The position numbers and the translations under genes were made by a program. 64,000 nucleotides of DNA from Dehalococcoides mccartyi (GTDB lineage Bacteria; Chloroflexota; Dehalococcoidia; UBA2979), in assembly GCA_945865925.1 (NCBI GenBank), contig CAMBFG010000006.1, forward strand, positions 1 to 64,000, given 5' to 3'. Below, in pieces: positions 53,448-62,706 of the stretch (its first letter is position 1; each line of letters opens with the position of its first letter). Under the pieces are notes generated by a model that was given only the letters and a program-made list of their open reading frames with translations, was not told the DNA's origin and did no database searches.

Positions 53448-54361
53448 TGGCGCCCGACGGCCCACGCCTGCTCTCCGGCGCCATGATGGTGCGTCAGGAC
53501 GGCCTTGTGCTGCTCGTCCAGCACCCGGTGGCCAGCCCGTTCGCGGGCAAGTGGTCGATGCCCCTCACCGGCGTGCCCGACCACGAGACCGCCGAGGACG
53601 CCCTCGAACGCATGCTGCGCGAGGCGCTGCACGTCGAGCCCGGGGCGTACGACTTCCTGGACACCGTCTACGTGAGTGCCGTCACCAACGGCGAGCGGTT
53701 CATCGTCAACGCCTTCACCTGCATTGAATGGGACGGCGAGCCGCGCTTCGGCGCCGAGGCGTACTCCGACGCGATCTGGCTGTCCCCCGGCGCACCGGGC
53801 AACCTCGACCTGCTACCCGAGGTACGCGAGTGGCTGAAGACGGCGTTCGAGGAGGAGACCGGCGAAATCGTGCCGCGCGAGTACGACCGCGAGACGCTGC
53901 TCGCCGACCTCGCAAGCGCGCGTGGCGACCTCATCGCGGCGCTCGACGCGGTACCTCTGCACCAACGAGGCCTCGCGGAGGCCTCGGGCTGGTCGCCGCT
54001 CGACGTGCTCGCGCACGTCCCGGACGTCGAGGCGTACTACCGCAACGAGATCCGGCGCTGCATCGAGGGTGCAGGCCAGCGCTGGCGGCTGTTCAACGAA
54101 GCCCAGTGGGAGGACGCCTTCCGCCTCCGCGCTGCCGAGGACGAGCGGACGCTGCGAGGACGCCTCGCGCAGGTGTCTGGCGAGACACGCGCCTTCCTCG
54201 CTGGTGCGAGCCCGGAACTGCTGGCCATGTACATCGACCATCCCGAGCGCGGGGTGGTACAGGTGGGCGACCGCATCGAGAAGATCGCGGGGCACTACCG
54301 CAACCACGCTGACCAGATCCGCCACATGGTGCAGGCCGCCGCGGCCACGCCCGGCGCATAG
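53447..54361 (+). CDS. Nudix-DinB-like fusion protein inside the trp operon
   Basis: A 304-residue protein of two domains. The N-terminal 130 or so residues have a Nudix fold (LLSGAMMVRQDGLVLLVQ, GKWSMPLTGVPDHETAEDALERMLREAL), but the box is degenerate: the metal-binding REUxEE pattern reads REALHVE and the following Gly is Pro. The C-terminal half (about 150-300) resembles DinB-type four-helix proteins with LLADLASARGDLIAALDAV, WSPLDVLAHVPDVE and GHYRNHADQIRHM His residues. It lies between trpE and trpG with a 1-bp overlap to trpE, so it is surely co-transcribed. Role in tryptophan metabolism unknown. Confidence 0.75.
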   Translation: MAPDGPRLLSGAMMVRQDGLVLLVQHPVASPFAGKWSMPLTGVPDHETAEDALERMLREALHVEPGAYDFLDTVYVSAVTNGERFIVNAFTCIEWDGEPRFGAEAYSDAIWLSPGAPGNLDLLPEVREWLKTAFEEETGEIVPREYDRETLLADLASARGDLIAALDAVPLHQRGLAEASGWSPLDVLAHVPDVEAYYRNEIRRCIEGAGQRWRLFNEAQWEDAFRLRAAEDERTLRGRLAQVSGETRAFLAGASPELLAMYIDHPERGVVQVGDRIEKIAGHYRNHADQIRHMVQAAAATPGA

Positions 54362-54370
54362 GAGACCACC

Positions 54371-54952
54371 GTGCTGCTGCTCATCGATAACTACGACTCG
54401 TTCACCTACAACCTCTACCAATACCTCGCCGAGCTCGGCGAGCAGGTCGAGGTGTTCCGCAACGACCAGATCTCCGTGGAGGACTGCCTCTCGATGGCGC
54501 CCGACCACGTCGTGATCTCGCCGGGGCCGTGCTCGCCCAAGGAGGCGGGCATCTCGGTCGACCTCATCCACGCGTTCGAGGGCAAAGCGCCGCTGCTCGG
54601 GGTGTGCCTCGGCCACCAGTGCATCGGCGAGGCGTACGGCGGCGTGGTGAGCCAGGCGGGCGAGATCATGCACGGCAAGACCAGCATGATCGCCCACGAT
54701 GGGAAGGGTGTGTTTGAGGGCTTGCCCGACCCCTTCGAGGCGATTCGGTATCATTCGCTCGCGATCGCGCCTGACACCGTGCCGGATGTCCTGGAGGTCA
54801 GCGCGCGATCGGAGAGCGGCGTGATCATGGGCGTCCGCCATCGCACGCTGCCGATCGAGGGCGTGCAGTTCCATCCGGAGTCGATCATGACGCAGCACGG
54901 TCACGCGATGCTGCGGAACTTCCTCAAGATGGGCCGGGAGGTGCAGCCGTGA
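54371..54952 (+). CDS. trpG: Anthranilate synthase component II TrpG
   Basis: Glutamine amidotransferase of 193 residues, supplying ammonia to TrpE. NYDSFTYNLYQYL, SPGPCSP, nucleophile Cys in GVCLGHQ and the HPES Glu/His pair are intact. The GTG start and GTGA overlap with trpD give coupled translation. Confidence 0.96.
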   Translation: MLLLIDNYDSFTYNLYQYLAELGEQVEVFRNDQISVEDCLSMAPDHVVISPGPCSPKEAGISVDLIHAFEGKAPLLGVCLGHQCIGEAYGGVVSQAGEIMHGKTSMIAHDGKGVFEGLPDPFEAIRYHSLAIAPDTVPDVLEVSARSESGVIMGVRHRTLPIEGVQFHPESIMTQHGHAMLRNFLKMGREVQP

Positions 54953-56004
54953 TCAAGCAAGCCCTCGCCGCCCTCGTCGACGAACGCCGCAACCTCACCG
55001 AGGACGAGGCGCGTGAGTCGATGCGCGAGATCATGCGCGCAGGCAACCCGCTCTCCGAAGGCGAACGCGCCACCGAGGCGCAGTTCGGCGCGTTCGTGAC
55101 CGCGCTCCGGCTCAAGGGCGAGACGGTCGATGAGATCACCGGTATGGCAAGGGCAATGCGGGAGGCCTCGCTGCATGTCCAGTTGGACATCGCGCCGCTC
55201 CTCGACACCTGCGGGACGGGCGGGTCGAGCAAGAAGATCTTCAACGCCTCCACAGCGGCCGCCTTCGTGGCAGCGGCGGCGGGCGCGAAGGTGGCGAAGC
55301 ACGGCAACCGCGCGATGACCTCGCAGTCCGGCTCTGCCGACCTGCTGGAGGCCCTCGGCGCCGTCGTGACGCTCGGGCCGGATCAGGTGGCCGAGTGCGT
55401 GCGGCGCACCGGTGTCGGATTCATGTTCGCGCAGACCTTTCACCCGGCGATGAAGTTCGCCGGGCCGCTGCGGCCGCAACTCGGCTTCCGCACGGTGTTC
55501 AACATCCTCGGGCCGCTGACGAACCCGGCGGGTGCCACCTGTCACGTGATGGGAGTGCCGAACGTCGCGCTCGCTGAGACGTTGGCGAACGTGCTGCTGC
55601 GCCTCGGCATGCGCCATGCCCTCGTCGTGACAGGCGAGGACGGCCTGGACGACATCACGGTCACCGGCGCCACCACGGTCTTCGAGGTACGCGGTAACTC
55701 GGTCACTCGGAGCACGATCACCCCGTCCGACCTCGGCCTCACCGTTTACCAGGCGGACGCGATCGAGGGCGGCACGCCGCAGCAGAACGCTGAACTCCTG
55801 CGCGATGTCCTTGCGGGTGAAGGTTCGATGGCGATCCGCGACCTGATCTGTGCGCAGGCAGGCGCCGGGCTCTACGTCTCCGGCCTCGCGACTTCCATCC
55901 GTCAGGGCGTGGAGCAGGCCATCACCGCCATCGAAGAGGGCGACGCCGCCGCACGGCTGGGCGCGTTCGTCGAGACGACGCGCCGCCTGGCCGTGGCGAA
56001 GTAG
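54949..56004 (+). CDS. trpD: Anthranilate phosphoribosyltransferase TrpD
   Basis: Joins anthranilate to PRPP. The 351-residue protein has DTCGTGGSSKKIFNAST (PRPP site), KHGNRAMTSQSGSADLLEALG and FNILGPLTNPAG, all diagnostic. An extra 20 or so residues sit at the N-terminal helical domain. GTG start overlaps trpG. Confidence 0.96.
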   Translation: MIKQALAALVDERRNLTEDEARESMREIMRAGNPLSEGERATEAQFGAFVTALRLKGETVDEITGMARAMREASLHVQLDIAPLLDTCGTGGSSKKIFNASTAAAFVAAAAGAKVAKHGNRAMTSQSGSADLLEALGAVVTLGPDQVAECVRRTGVGFMFAQTFHPAMKFAGPLRPQLGFRTVFNILGPLTNPAGATCHVMGVPNVALAETLANVLLRLGMRHALVVTGEDGLDDITVTGATTVFEVRGNSVTRSTITPSDLGLTVYQADAIEGGTPQQNAELLRDVLAGEGSMAIRDLICAQAGAGLYVSGLATSIRQGVEQAITAIEEGDAAARLGAFVETTRRLAVAK

Positions 56005-56015
56005 CGAGGCCGCCC

Positions 56016-56870
56016 GTGGACGCGCGCGCCACCGGCACCATCCTCGACGTGATCGTGTCGGACCGCCGCGTCCGGCTGGCGCAGGATCGCAACGCCCGCC
56101 CTGAGTCCCGCCTGCGCGACCTCGTCGCGATGGCGCCACCCGCCGTCGACTTCGCTGCTCGGCTGCGTGAGGGCCGTCGGGCTACGCCGGCCGGCGCGCG
56201 GCTCCGCCTCATTGGCGAGGTGAAGCGCGCCAGCCCGAGTAAGGGTGTGTTCGACGCTGACCTCGACGCCTCGAAGCAGGCGCTGGCATACGCCGCGGCC
56301 GGCGCCGCCGCGATCTCCGTGCTCACCGAGCCCGACCACTTCAAGGGCAGCCTCGCCGACCTCGAGGCGGTGCGTGCGGCATTCGGGGACGACCCGGACC
56401 GCCCCGCCGTACTGCGCAAAGAGTTCATCTTCGACCCGTACCAGGTGATCGAGGCGCGCGCGGCCGGTGCGGATGCTCTCCTGCTGATCGTGATGATGCT
56501 GGAGCCCGCCGCACTCGCCTCGTTGCTCGCACAGACGTACGCGCTCGGGATGCAAGCACTGGTCGAGGTACACGATGAGGCCGAGATGCACGCGGCGCTT
56601 GCCGCCGGCGCGACCGTCCTCGGCGTGAACAACCGCGACCTGCGCACCTTCAAGGAAGACCTCGGCACCACAGAGCGCGTGGCCTCTCTGGTCCCCTCGA
56701 ACGTCACGCTCGTCGCCGAGAGCGCGATTCGCACCGCCGCCGACGCGCGCCGGATGGCTGCTTGCGGTGCGCACGCGCTGCTCGTGGGGGAAGCCCTCGT
56801 CACCACTGGCGACATCGCGGGCAAGGCGCGCGAACTGATGCTCGTGGACGACAGCGAGGTGCGTGCGTGA
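56016..56870 (+). CDS. trpC: Indole-3-glycerol phosphate synthase TrpC
   Basis: A 284-residue TIM-barrel enzyme closing the indole ring. IGEVKRASPSKG (catalytic Lys), VLTEPDHFKGS, LRKEFIFDPYQV, GVNNRDLRTF and VAESAIRT are present. It starts at GTG 56016 and overlaps trpF by 4 bp. Confidence 0.95.
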   Translation: MDARATGTILDVIVSDRRVRLAQDRNARPESRLRDLVAMAPPAVDFAARLREGRRATPAGARLRLIGEVKRASPSKGVFDADLDASKQALAYAAAGAAAISVLTEPDHFKGSLADLEAVRAAFGDDPDRPAVLRKEFIFDPYQVIEARAAGADALLLIVMMLEPAALASLLAQTYALGMQALVEVHDEAEMHAALAAGATVLGVNNRDLRTFKEDLGTTERVASLVPSNVTLVAESAIRTAADARRMAACGAHALLVGEALVTTGDIAGKARELMLVDDSEVRA

Positions 56871-57619
56871 CCTACGTGAAGATCTGCGGCAACCGCACCC
56901 CCGATGACGTCCTCGCGGCGGCCGAGGCGGGCGCGGACTTCGTCGGCATGATCTTCGCGAAGTCCAGCCGTCACATCGACATCGACGACGCGCAGGCGAT
57001 GGTGCGTGCCCTTGGTGGGCCGCTCTCACAGCAGGAGATCTTCGCGCCGCCGCCTTCGCTGGTGCATGGCCGCGAGGAACTCGAGCCGTGGTTCCGGCAC
57101 GGCGCGCAGGTGCTCACCGCCTACCTCGGGATGAAGCGCCCGCTCACCGTCGGGGTCTTCGCCGACCAACCGATCGAGGAGGTAAACGAACTCGCCGAGG
57201 AGGCGGGCGTGGATCTCGTGCAGTTGTCCGGTGACGAGACGTGGGAGGACTGCCTGCGCGTCGCGAAGCAGGTGATCCAGGTACGCCACGTCGGCCCCGT
57301 CGACACTCCGGCCGATCCGCTGGAGGATGTCCGTCCCGGCTTTGCGCTCGCGCTCATGCTCGACTCCGCGCATGGCCAGTATCGAGGTGGTAGCGGCCAG
57401 GTCTTCGACTGGGACGTGGCGACGAGAGTCGCCGCGCGCTTGCCGATCTTCCTCGCGGGTGGCCTGACGCCAGTAAACGTTACGGAGGCGGTCACCCGAG
57501 TGCGCCCGTGGGCCGTCGATGTAGCGGGTGGCACCGAGACCGATGGGCGCAAGGACTACGCGAAGGTGCGCGCGTTCGTGCAGGCCGTGCGAGCCGCCGA
57601 CGCTGGAGGTGTTCGATGA
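56867..57619 (+). CDS. trpF: Phosphoribosylanthranilate isomerase TrpF with an internal insertion
   Basis: TIM-barrel isomerase of 250 residues (usual 200-215). [27 protein letters not shown] holds the catalytic Cys; [17 protein letters not shown] and [14 protein letters not shown] (catalytic Asp) follow. About 40 extra residues (51-92, including [13 protein letters not shown] and [11 protein letters not shown]) lie before the GVFAD strand. The usual SSGVE near the end reads AGGTE. Overlaps with trpC and trpB by 4 bp each. Confidence 0.9.
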   Translation: MTYVKICGNRTPDDVLAAAEAGADFVGMIFAKSSRHIDIDDAQAMVRALGGPLSQQEIFAPPPSLVHGREELEPWFRHGAQVLTAYLGMKRPLTVGVFADQPIEEVNELAEEAGVDLVQLSGDETWEDCLRVAKQVIQVRHVGPVDTPADPLEDVRPGFALALMLDSAHGQYRGGSGQVFDWDVATRVAARLPIFLAGGLTPVNVTEAVTRVRPWAVDVAGGTETDGRKDYAKVRAFVQAVRAADAGGVR

Positions 57620-58818
57620 CGACCCACACACCCGAGGCAACCGTGCCGGACGAGTTCGGCCACTTCGGTGAGTTCGGTGGGCAGTACGTCCCCGAGACGC
57701 TGATGCCTGCGCTCGCCGAACTCGAAGTCGCCTACCACGAGGCGCTGCACGACCCCGCCTTCCTCGCCGAGTTGGACGGGCTGCTCCGCGACTACGTTGG
57801 GCGACCGTCGCCGCTCACGCACACGGCTCGGCTGTCCGCCGAGGTCGGCGCGAAGGTCTACTTGAAGCGCGAGGACCTGAACCACACCGGCGCGCACAAG
57901 ATCAACGCTGTCATCGCGCAGGGCTTGCTCGCACGGAAGATGGGGAAGCGTCGCATCATCGCGGAGACCGGAGCCGGCCAGCACGGCGTCGCGACGGCCA
58001 CGGTCTGTGCGCTCTTTGGCCTCGACTGCATCGTCTACATGGGCGAGGAGGACATCCGCCGCCAGTCGCTCAACGTCTTCAAGATGAAGGTACTGGGCGC
58101 AGAAGTGCGCCCCGTCTCCTCCGGTTCACGCACCCTGAAGGACGCGACGAACGAGGCGATCCGCGACTGGGTCACGAACGTCCGCGACACCTACTACATC
58201 ATCGGTTCTGTCGTAGGGCCGCACCCGTACCCGGCGATGGTCCGGGACTTCCAGGCTGTCATCGGCAACGAGGCCCGCGAGCAGATCCTCGCGAAGGAAG
58301 GGCGCCTCCCGACGATCGCCGTGGCGTGCGTCGGTGGCGGCTCCAACGCGATGGGGCTCTTCCACGCCTTCCGCGACGACCCGGTGCGCCTGATCGGCGT
58401 CGAGGCGGCTGGGGAAGGCCTCGACAAGCGGCACGCAGCGACGCTGGGTAAAGGCCGGCCGGGCGTGCTGCATGGTGCGCGTTCGTTCCTGTTGCAGGAC
58501 GCCAACGGCCAGGTGCAGGAGGCGCACTCGATTTCCGCCGGCCTCGACTACCCCGGCGTCGGCCCGGAGCACGCCTACCTGAAGATCAGCGAGCGCGCCG
58601 AGTACCGCTCCGTGACTGACGACGAAGCACTCGAGGCGTTGCAGAAACTCTCCCGCCTCGAAGGGATCATCCCCGCGCTGGAGAGCAGCCACGCGGTGGC
58701 GCAGGTGATCAAGATGAAGGGCACGTTCCGCCCGGACGACCTGGTGATCATCAACCTCTCTGGCCGGGGCGATAAGGACATGAACACCGTCGCTGAGGCT
58801 CTCGGCGTCACCGTCTAA
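57616..58818 (+). CDS. trpB: Tryptophan synthase beta chain TrpB
   Basis: PLP enzyme (400 residues) condensing indole with serine. The PLP Lys95 is in [33 protein letters not shown] and [12 protein letters not shown] are intact, placing it in the TrpB1 group. Its 3' end overlaps the convergent HAD gene by 4 bp, so the operon is interrupted on the plus strand here; trpA follows 1.5 kb later. Confidence 0.96.
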   Translation: MTTHTPEATVPDEFGHFGEFGGQYVPETLMPALAELEVAYHEALHDPAFLAELDGLLRDYVGRPSPLTHTARLSAEVGAKVYLKREDLNHTGAHKINAVIAQGLLARKMGKRRIIAETGAGQHGVATATVCALFGLDCIVYMGEEDIRRQSLNVFKMKVLGAEVRPVSSGSRTLKDATNEAIRDWVTNVRDTYYIIGSVVGPHPYPAMVRDFQAVIGNEAREQILAKEGRLPTIAVACVGGGSNAMGLFHAFRDDPVRLIGVEAAGEGLDKRHAATLGKGRPGVLHGARSFLLQDANGQVQEAHSISAGLDYPGVGPEHAYLKISERAEYRSVTDDEALEALQKLSRLEGIIPALESSHAVAQVIKMKGTFRPDDLVIINLSGRGDKDMNTVAEALGVTV

Positions 58819-59474
58819 GGGAACGCCGGCAGCCCCCACTCGCGCGGGTCGAACTCGTCGAGGTGGGCAATGACTCGATGCGCCCCGGCCACGAGGCCCT
58901 CGTGGCCCGGTTCAGGAAGCGCGACGACCCACATCCCGGCTGCCAGCGCGCCCTGCACGCCCAACGGTGCGTCCTCGAACACCAGGCAGACCTGCGGCGT
59001 CCCACCAATGCGTCGCGCGGCCTCGAGGAAGATGTCCGGCGCGGGCTTGCCATGCTCCACGTCCTCTGAGGTCACGATGGCGTCGAACGACGCGAACCAC
59101 TCCGGCTGCGCTACTCGCTTCGCCTCGAGCGAGTGGCGCATCGAGGATGTCGCGATCGCCTGCGGCACGCCGTGGTTCCTGAGGTGAGCGGTGAGTGCGA
59201 GCGCGCCCCGGGTCGGCTGCGCCGTCGCGAACAACGAGACGAGGCGCGCGTCACGCTCGGCTGCGAACGCCTCGGGCGCCATCGGGATCCCCGTCATCTC
59301 TACTAGCACGCGCGCCGCGACTGGCGTCGGTCGCCCGATCATCGCGGCCCGCAACTCGACGGTGAGTGACGCGCCGTAGCGGTCGAGGATCTCCTGCGTC
59401 GCGAGGCGATACAGCGGCTCGGTATCGAGCAGCGTGCCATCCAGGTCATAGATGACGTGTGTGATCCGCTGCAT
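58815..59474 (-). CDS. HAD-family phosphatase (beta-phosphoglucomutase-like)
   Basis: A 219-residue hydrolase with [11 protein letters not shown] (nucleophile Asp and acid Asp), a helical cap, ATSSMRHS (motif II), [13 protein letters not shown] (motif III Lys) and [17 protein letters not shown] (motif IV). The group acts on sugar phosphates or pseudouridine 5'-phosphate. AAGGGCGG precedes ATG 59474. It is inserted antisense between trpB and the CPBP-trpA pair. Confidence 0.88.
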   Translation of the reverse strand: MQRITHVIYDLDGTLLDTEPLYRLATQEILDRYGASLTVELRAAMIGRPTPVAARVLVEMTGIPMAPEAFAAERDARLVSLFATAQPTRGALALTAHLRNHGVPQAIATSSMRHSLEAKRVAQPEWFASFDAIVTSEDVEHGKPAPDIFLEAARRIGGTPQVCLVFEDAPLGVQGALAAGMWVVALPEPGHEGLVAGAHRVIAHLDEFDPREWGLPAFP

Positions 59475-59561
59475 GCGTCCGCCCTTCGAGGCGAGCGTAC
59501 CCGCGAGTGCCTCCGGGGTCGCCGGTGTAGCCTGAATCTGCCACGCACCCTCGGAGGGCCG

Positions 59562-60308
59562 GTGTCCGACTCCCCCACGCTTGCCACACCACGACCGCCC
59601 GCGATCTGGCGGATGTCCGACCTCGCCCTCGGCCTGGGGTTGGCCGGCGTCGGCTTTCTCGTGCTCATTGGCTCCTTGCTCGGCGCGTCGATCGTGATCG
59701 ATGTCGCACCGGAGGATGACACGCAGGCCGCCGCCCTGATCGCGGCGGTGGTGACTGTGCTGTTCGAGGCGTGGCTGGGCGTCACTGTCTGGCTCCTCGC
59801 ACGCCGTCGACGGCTCGCCGAGGGCGACCTCGGTCTTGCGCAGACCGGATCGGTGCGGTGGGCGGCTTACGCCGTGGCCGCCGCCTACGCGACGCTGGTC
59901 GTGTACGCGCTCGTGGTCGAGGCCATCGAGCGGCTGACCGCCGTTGACCTCGGTGCGCTGAAGCAAGGCAACGGGATTCCGGAGTCGCTGGGCAACACTC
60001 CGCTCGTGATGGGCATCCTCGGCGTTGGCATCGTCGTGGCGGCGCCGTTGGGTGAGGAACTGTTCTTCCGGGCGTTCCTGTTCCGTGCGCTGGCGGGGCG
60101 ATTCGGACTCGTCGCTGGCCTGCTGCTCTCCGGACTGCTGTTCGGGGCGTTCCACACGAACGTCGGCGTGTTCATCCCGTTCTTCTGCATCGGCGTGATC
60201 TTGGCGTGGGCCTACCATGTGTCCGGGTCGCTCTGGACGCCCATCGCGGCACACGTCACCATCAACGGCATCTCCTTCATCGCCACGCTCGCGGGGGGCA
60301 GTTCGTGA
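59562..60308 (+). CDS. CPBP-family intramembrane glutamic protease, overlapping trpA
   Basis: A 248-residue polytopic membrane protein of the CAAX/Abi family. Motif 1 is EELFFR (Glu165, Glu166, Arg170), motif 2 FGAFHTN (His198), motif 3 AAHVTIN (His231). About seven hydrophobic helices are present. Family members cleave prenylated or other membrane proteins and are frequently involved in bacteriocin immunity; the substrate here is unknown. GGAGG precedes GTG 59562, and its stop overlaps the trpA GTG, so the protease and trpA are coupled. Confidence 0.88.
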   Translation: MSDSPTLATPRPPAIWRMSDLALGLGLAGVGFLVLIGSLLGASIVIDVAPEDDTQAAALIAAVVTVLFEAWLGVTVWLLARRRRLAEGDLGLAQTGSVRWAAYAVAAAYATLVVYALVVEAIERLTAVDLGALKQGNGIPESLGNTPLVMGILGVGIVVAAPLGEELFFRAFLFRALAGRFGLVAGLLLSGLLFGAFHTNVGVFIPFFCIGVILAWAYHVSGSLWTPIAAHVTINGISFIATLAGGSS

Positions 60309-61102
60309 CCGACCGTCTGGCCGAGATGTTCGCCCGCACCCGCGCAGAGCACCGACCGGCCGTGCTGCCCTTCCTCCCGGTCGGCTGGCCCGAACTCCAC
60401 GACACCGTCCGCCTCGTCGAAGCCGCCATCGAGGGTGGCGCGGACGGCTTTGAGCTCGGTATGCCGTTCTCCGACCCCCTCGGCGACGGGCCCGTGAACC
60501 AGGTCGCCTACGCCGAGGCGATCGCGAACGGCTGTACGACCGAGACGGTGTTCGAGGCGGTCCGGACGCTCCGCTCGCGGGGGGTTAGCGCCCCCTTACT
60601 CGTTATGGGATACTTCAACCCCGTCCTGACCTACGGGTTTGAACGGTTTGTGGGGGACGCCGCTGCCGCCGGTGTCGATGGCTTCATCGTGGTTGACTTG
60701 CCTCCCCAGGAGGCGAGGGAACTCGAGGGCCTCGTCCGAGCAGCGGGACTACATATGGTGTATCTGTTGCCACCAACGGCGACGCCGGACCGTATCCGGC
60801 TCATCGCCGATCACGGCAGCGGGTTCATTTACTGCGTTGGCTTCGTCGGGATCACCGGCGAGCGCGCGGAGGTCTCCAGCGAACTGCCCGGGCTCCTCGC
60901 CCGGGTGCGTGAGCAGACGGACCTGCCGCTCGCAGTGGGGTTCGGCATCTCCCGGCGCGAACATGTTCGCGCAATCGGAGAACTTGCCGACGGAGTCGTG
61001 ATTGGCAGTGCCTTCGTCCGCTCCGTGGCGGAGGCAACCAGTGCGGAGCGCCCGGCTGCGGCTCGGCGGTTCCTGGAGGAGATTACCGGTCGTGTGTTGT
61101 AA
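60305..61102 (+). CDS. trpA: Tryptophan synthase alpha chain TrpA
   Basis: TIM-barrel lyase (265 residues) releasing indole for TrpB. Catalytic Glu50 and Asp61 are in FELGMPFSDPLGDGP; GYFNP, VVDLPPQE, YLLPPTATPDRI and VGFGIS follow. The N-terminal LPFLPVGWPE differs from the usual PYxTAGDP. GTG start is coupled to the CPBP gene. The 172-bp gap to aroH has no recognisable structure. Confidence 0.94.
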   Translation: MTDRLAEMFARTRAEHRPAVLPFLPVGWPELHDTVRLVEAAIEGGADGFELGMPFSDPLGDGPVNQVAYAEAIANGCTTETVFEAVRTLRSRGVSAPLLVMGYFNPVLTYGFERFVGDAAAAGVDGFIVVDLPPQEARELEGLVRAAGLHMVYLLPPTATPDRIRLIADHGSGFIYCVGFVGITGERAEVSSELPGLLARVREQTDLPLAVGFGISRREHVRAIGELADGVVIGSAFVRSVAEATSAERPAAARRFLEEITGRVL

Positions 61103-61274
61103 CGCCGGCACCTGGCACCGCGAGCAGCGCCCTGTGGCGCTTCGCGTTTCTGCGTCCTATACGCGGAGCCAGGCGTCCCGTGCCGTTGCGACAACGGCCG
61201 GGTCGTTTGGCTCGTGACCGGGGCCGCTTCGTGCGGCCTGATGCATCGAGTCTGACAGACGGAGTCCACACCCC

Positions 61275-61658
61275 ATGATGCTAGTCCGAGGTATTCGCGG
61301 CGCCACCACCGTGCGTTCCAACTCGCGCGAGGAAATCCTCGAGGCGACGAAGGAACTGCTCGGTGAGATCGTGCGTCGCAACGACCTGGACATGGACCAC
61401 ATCGCCTCGGTCGTCTTCACCACCACGGTCGATCTGAACGCAGAGTTCCCGGCGGTGGCGGCGCGTGAGATGGGTTGGACCTACATCGCACTCGAATGTG
61501 TGCACGTCATGAACGTGCCCGGGTCGCTCCCGCGCTGTATCCGCGTGCTGCTGCACGTGAACACTGAGCGAGGCGCGACCGACATCAAGCATGTGTACCT
61601 GCACGAGGCCAAGGCGCTGCGCCGGGACCTCGTGGACGCTTCGGAGGCTGAACTGTGA
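61275..61658 (+). CDS. aroH: Chorismate mutase, AroH class
   Basis: Converts chorismate to prephenate, which TyrA at 49799 uses. The 127-residue trimeric-fold protein has RGIRGATTV, FTTTVDLNAEFPA, Cys in LECVHV, PGSLPRCIRVLLHVNT and VYLHEAKALR. It overlaps aroF by 4 bp, coupling the entry step and the branch point. Confidence 0.94.
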   Translation: MMLVRGIRGATTVRSNSREEILEATKELLGEIVRRNDLDMDHIASVVFTTTVDLNAEFPAVAAREMGWTYIALECVHVMNVPGSLPRCIRVLLHVNTERGATDIKHVYLHEAKALRRDLVDASEAEL

Positions 61659-62701
61659 TCATCGTGATGAAGCCCGACCACACCCAGGAGCAGGCCGACG
61701 CCGTGTCGGAACGCCTCGGCAACTTCGGCCTGAAGGGCCAGCCGATCCACGGCGCCACGCGCACCGTCATCGCCGCCCTCGGCCAGGTCCTCCAGGACCA
61801 CCGCGACGAGATGTCCATGATGCAGGGCGTAGACGAGGTCATCCGCGTCTCCAAGCCCTACAAACTCTCCAGCCGGGAGACCCACCCGGCCGACACCGTC
61901 ATCGAAGTCGGCTTCGGGGTGAAGGTCGGCGGCGGCCGTCCTGTCTTCATGGCCGGCCCCTGTTCCATCGAGACCGAAGACCAGTTGTGGGCCTCCGCCC
62001 GAGGCGTCCGTGAGGCCGGTGCGCACGTCCTGCGCGGCGGCGCGTTCAAGCCTCGGTCCTCTCCGTACGCGTTCCAGGGCCTCGGCGTCCCGGGCCTGAA
62101 GATGCTGCGCAAGGCCGGCGACGAGCTCGGTATGCCCGTCATCACCGAATGTCTCTCGGTCCGCGACATCGACGCCGTCGCGGAGTACTCGGACATCATC
62201 CAGATCGGCGCCCGCAACATGCAGAACTTCGTCCTGCTGGAGCAGGCCGGGAAGACGGGCAAGCCCGTCCTCCTGAAGCGCGGCATGGCCGGCACCATCG
62301 AGGAGTGGCTCCTCGCCTCGGAGTACATCCTGTCGCAGGACAACCCGAACGTGATGCTTTGCGAGCGTGGTATCCGTACGTTCGAGACGGCGACCCGCAA
62401 CACGCTGGACCTGAACGCGGTCGCACTCGTGAAGCGGCTTTCGCACCTGCCCGTGATCTCGGACCCGTCGCACGGCACCGGCAAGTGGTATCTCGTCCGC
62501 CCGATGACGATGGCCTCCATCGCCGTCGGTGCTGACGGCCTGGAGATCGAGGTCCACCCGAACCCGGATCACGCGCTCTCGGACGGCGCACAGTCGCTGA
62601 CGCCCGCCAACTTCGCGGAACTCGCGAACGACGCCCGTGCGCTGGCCGCGGCCATCGGTCGCCCGTTCGCGGACGTGCCCGCGCCCGTCGCGGCCCGCTA
62701 G
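61655..62701 (+). CDS. aroF: DAHP synthase, type I-beta (AroF/AroA-beta)
   Basis: First step of the shikimate pathway, joining PEP and erythrose 4-phosphate. The 348-residue protein has an N-terminal ferredoxin-like regulatory domain (about 1-70), then FMAGPCSIE, GGAFKPRSSPYAFQG, IGARNMQNF, LKRGM, CERGIRTFE, SDPSHGTGKW and EVHPNP. GTG 61655 overlaps aroH (GTGA). The regulatory domain suggests feedback by aromatic end products. Confidence 0.95.
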   Translation: MIIVMKPDHTQEQADAVSERLGNFGLKGQPIHGATRTVIAALGQVLQDHRDEMSMMQGVDEVIRVSKPYKLSSRETHPADTVIEVGFGVKVGGGRPVFMAGPCSIETEDQLWASARGVREAGAHVLRGGAFKPRSSPYAFQGLGVPGLKMLRKAGDELGMPVITECLSVRDIDAVAEYSDIIQIGARNMQNFVLLEQAGKTGKPVLLKRGMAGTIEEWLLASEYILSQDNPNVMLCERGIRTFETATRNTLDLNAVALVKRLSHLPVISDPSHGTGKWYLVRPMTMASIAVGADGLEIEVHPNPDHALSDGAQSLTPANFAELANDARALAAAIGRPFADVPAPVAAR

Positions 62702-62706
62702 CCCTC

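Noticed and set aside
61103-61274. Second T-box before aroH (sequence GGCACCGCGAG resembles the T-box core)
   Set aside because: It lacks the AGAGAG stem, a specifier loop and any terminator with a T-run; only a short core match exists.
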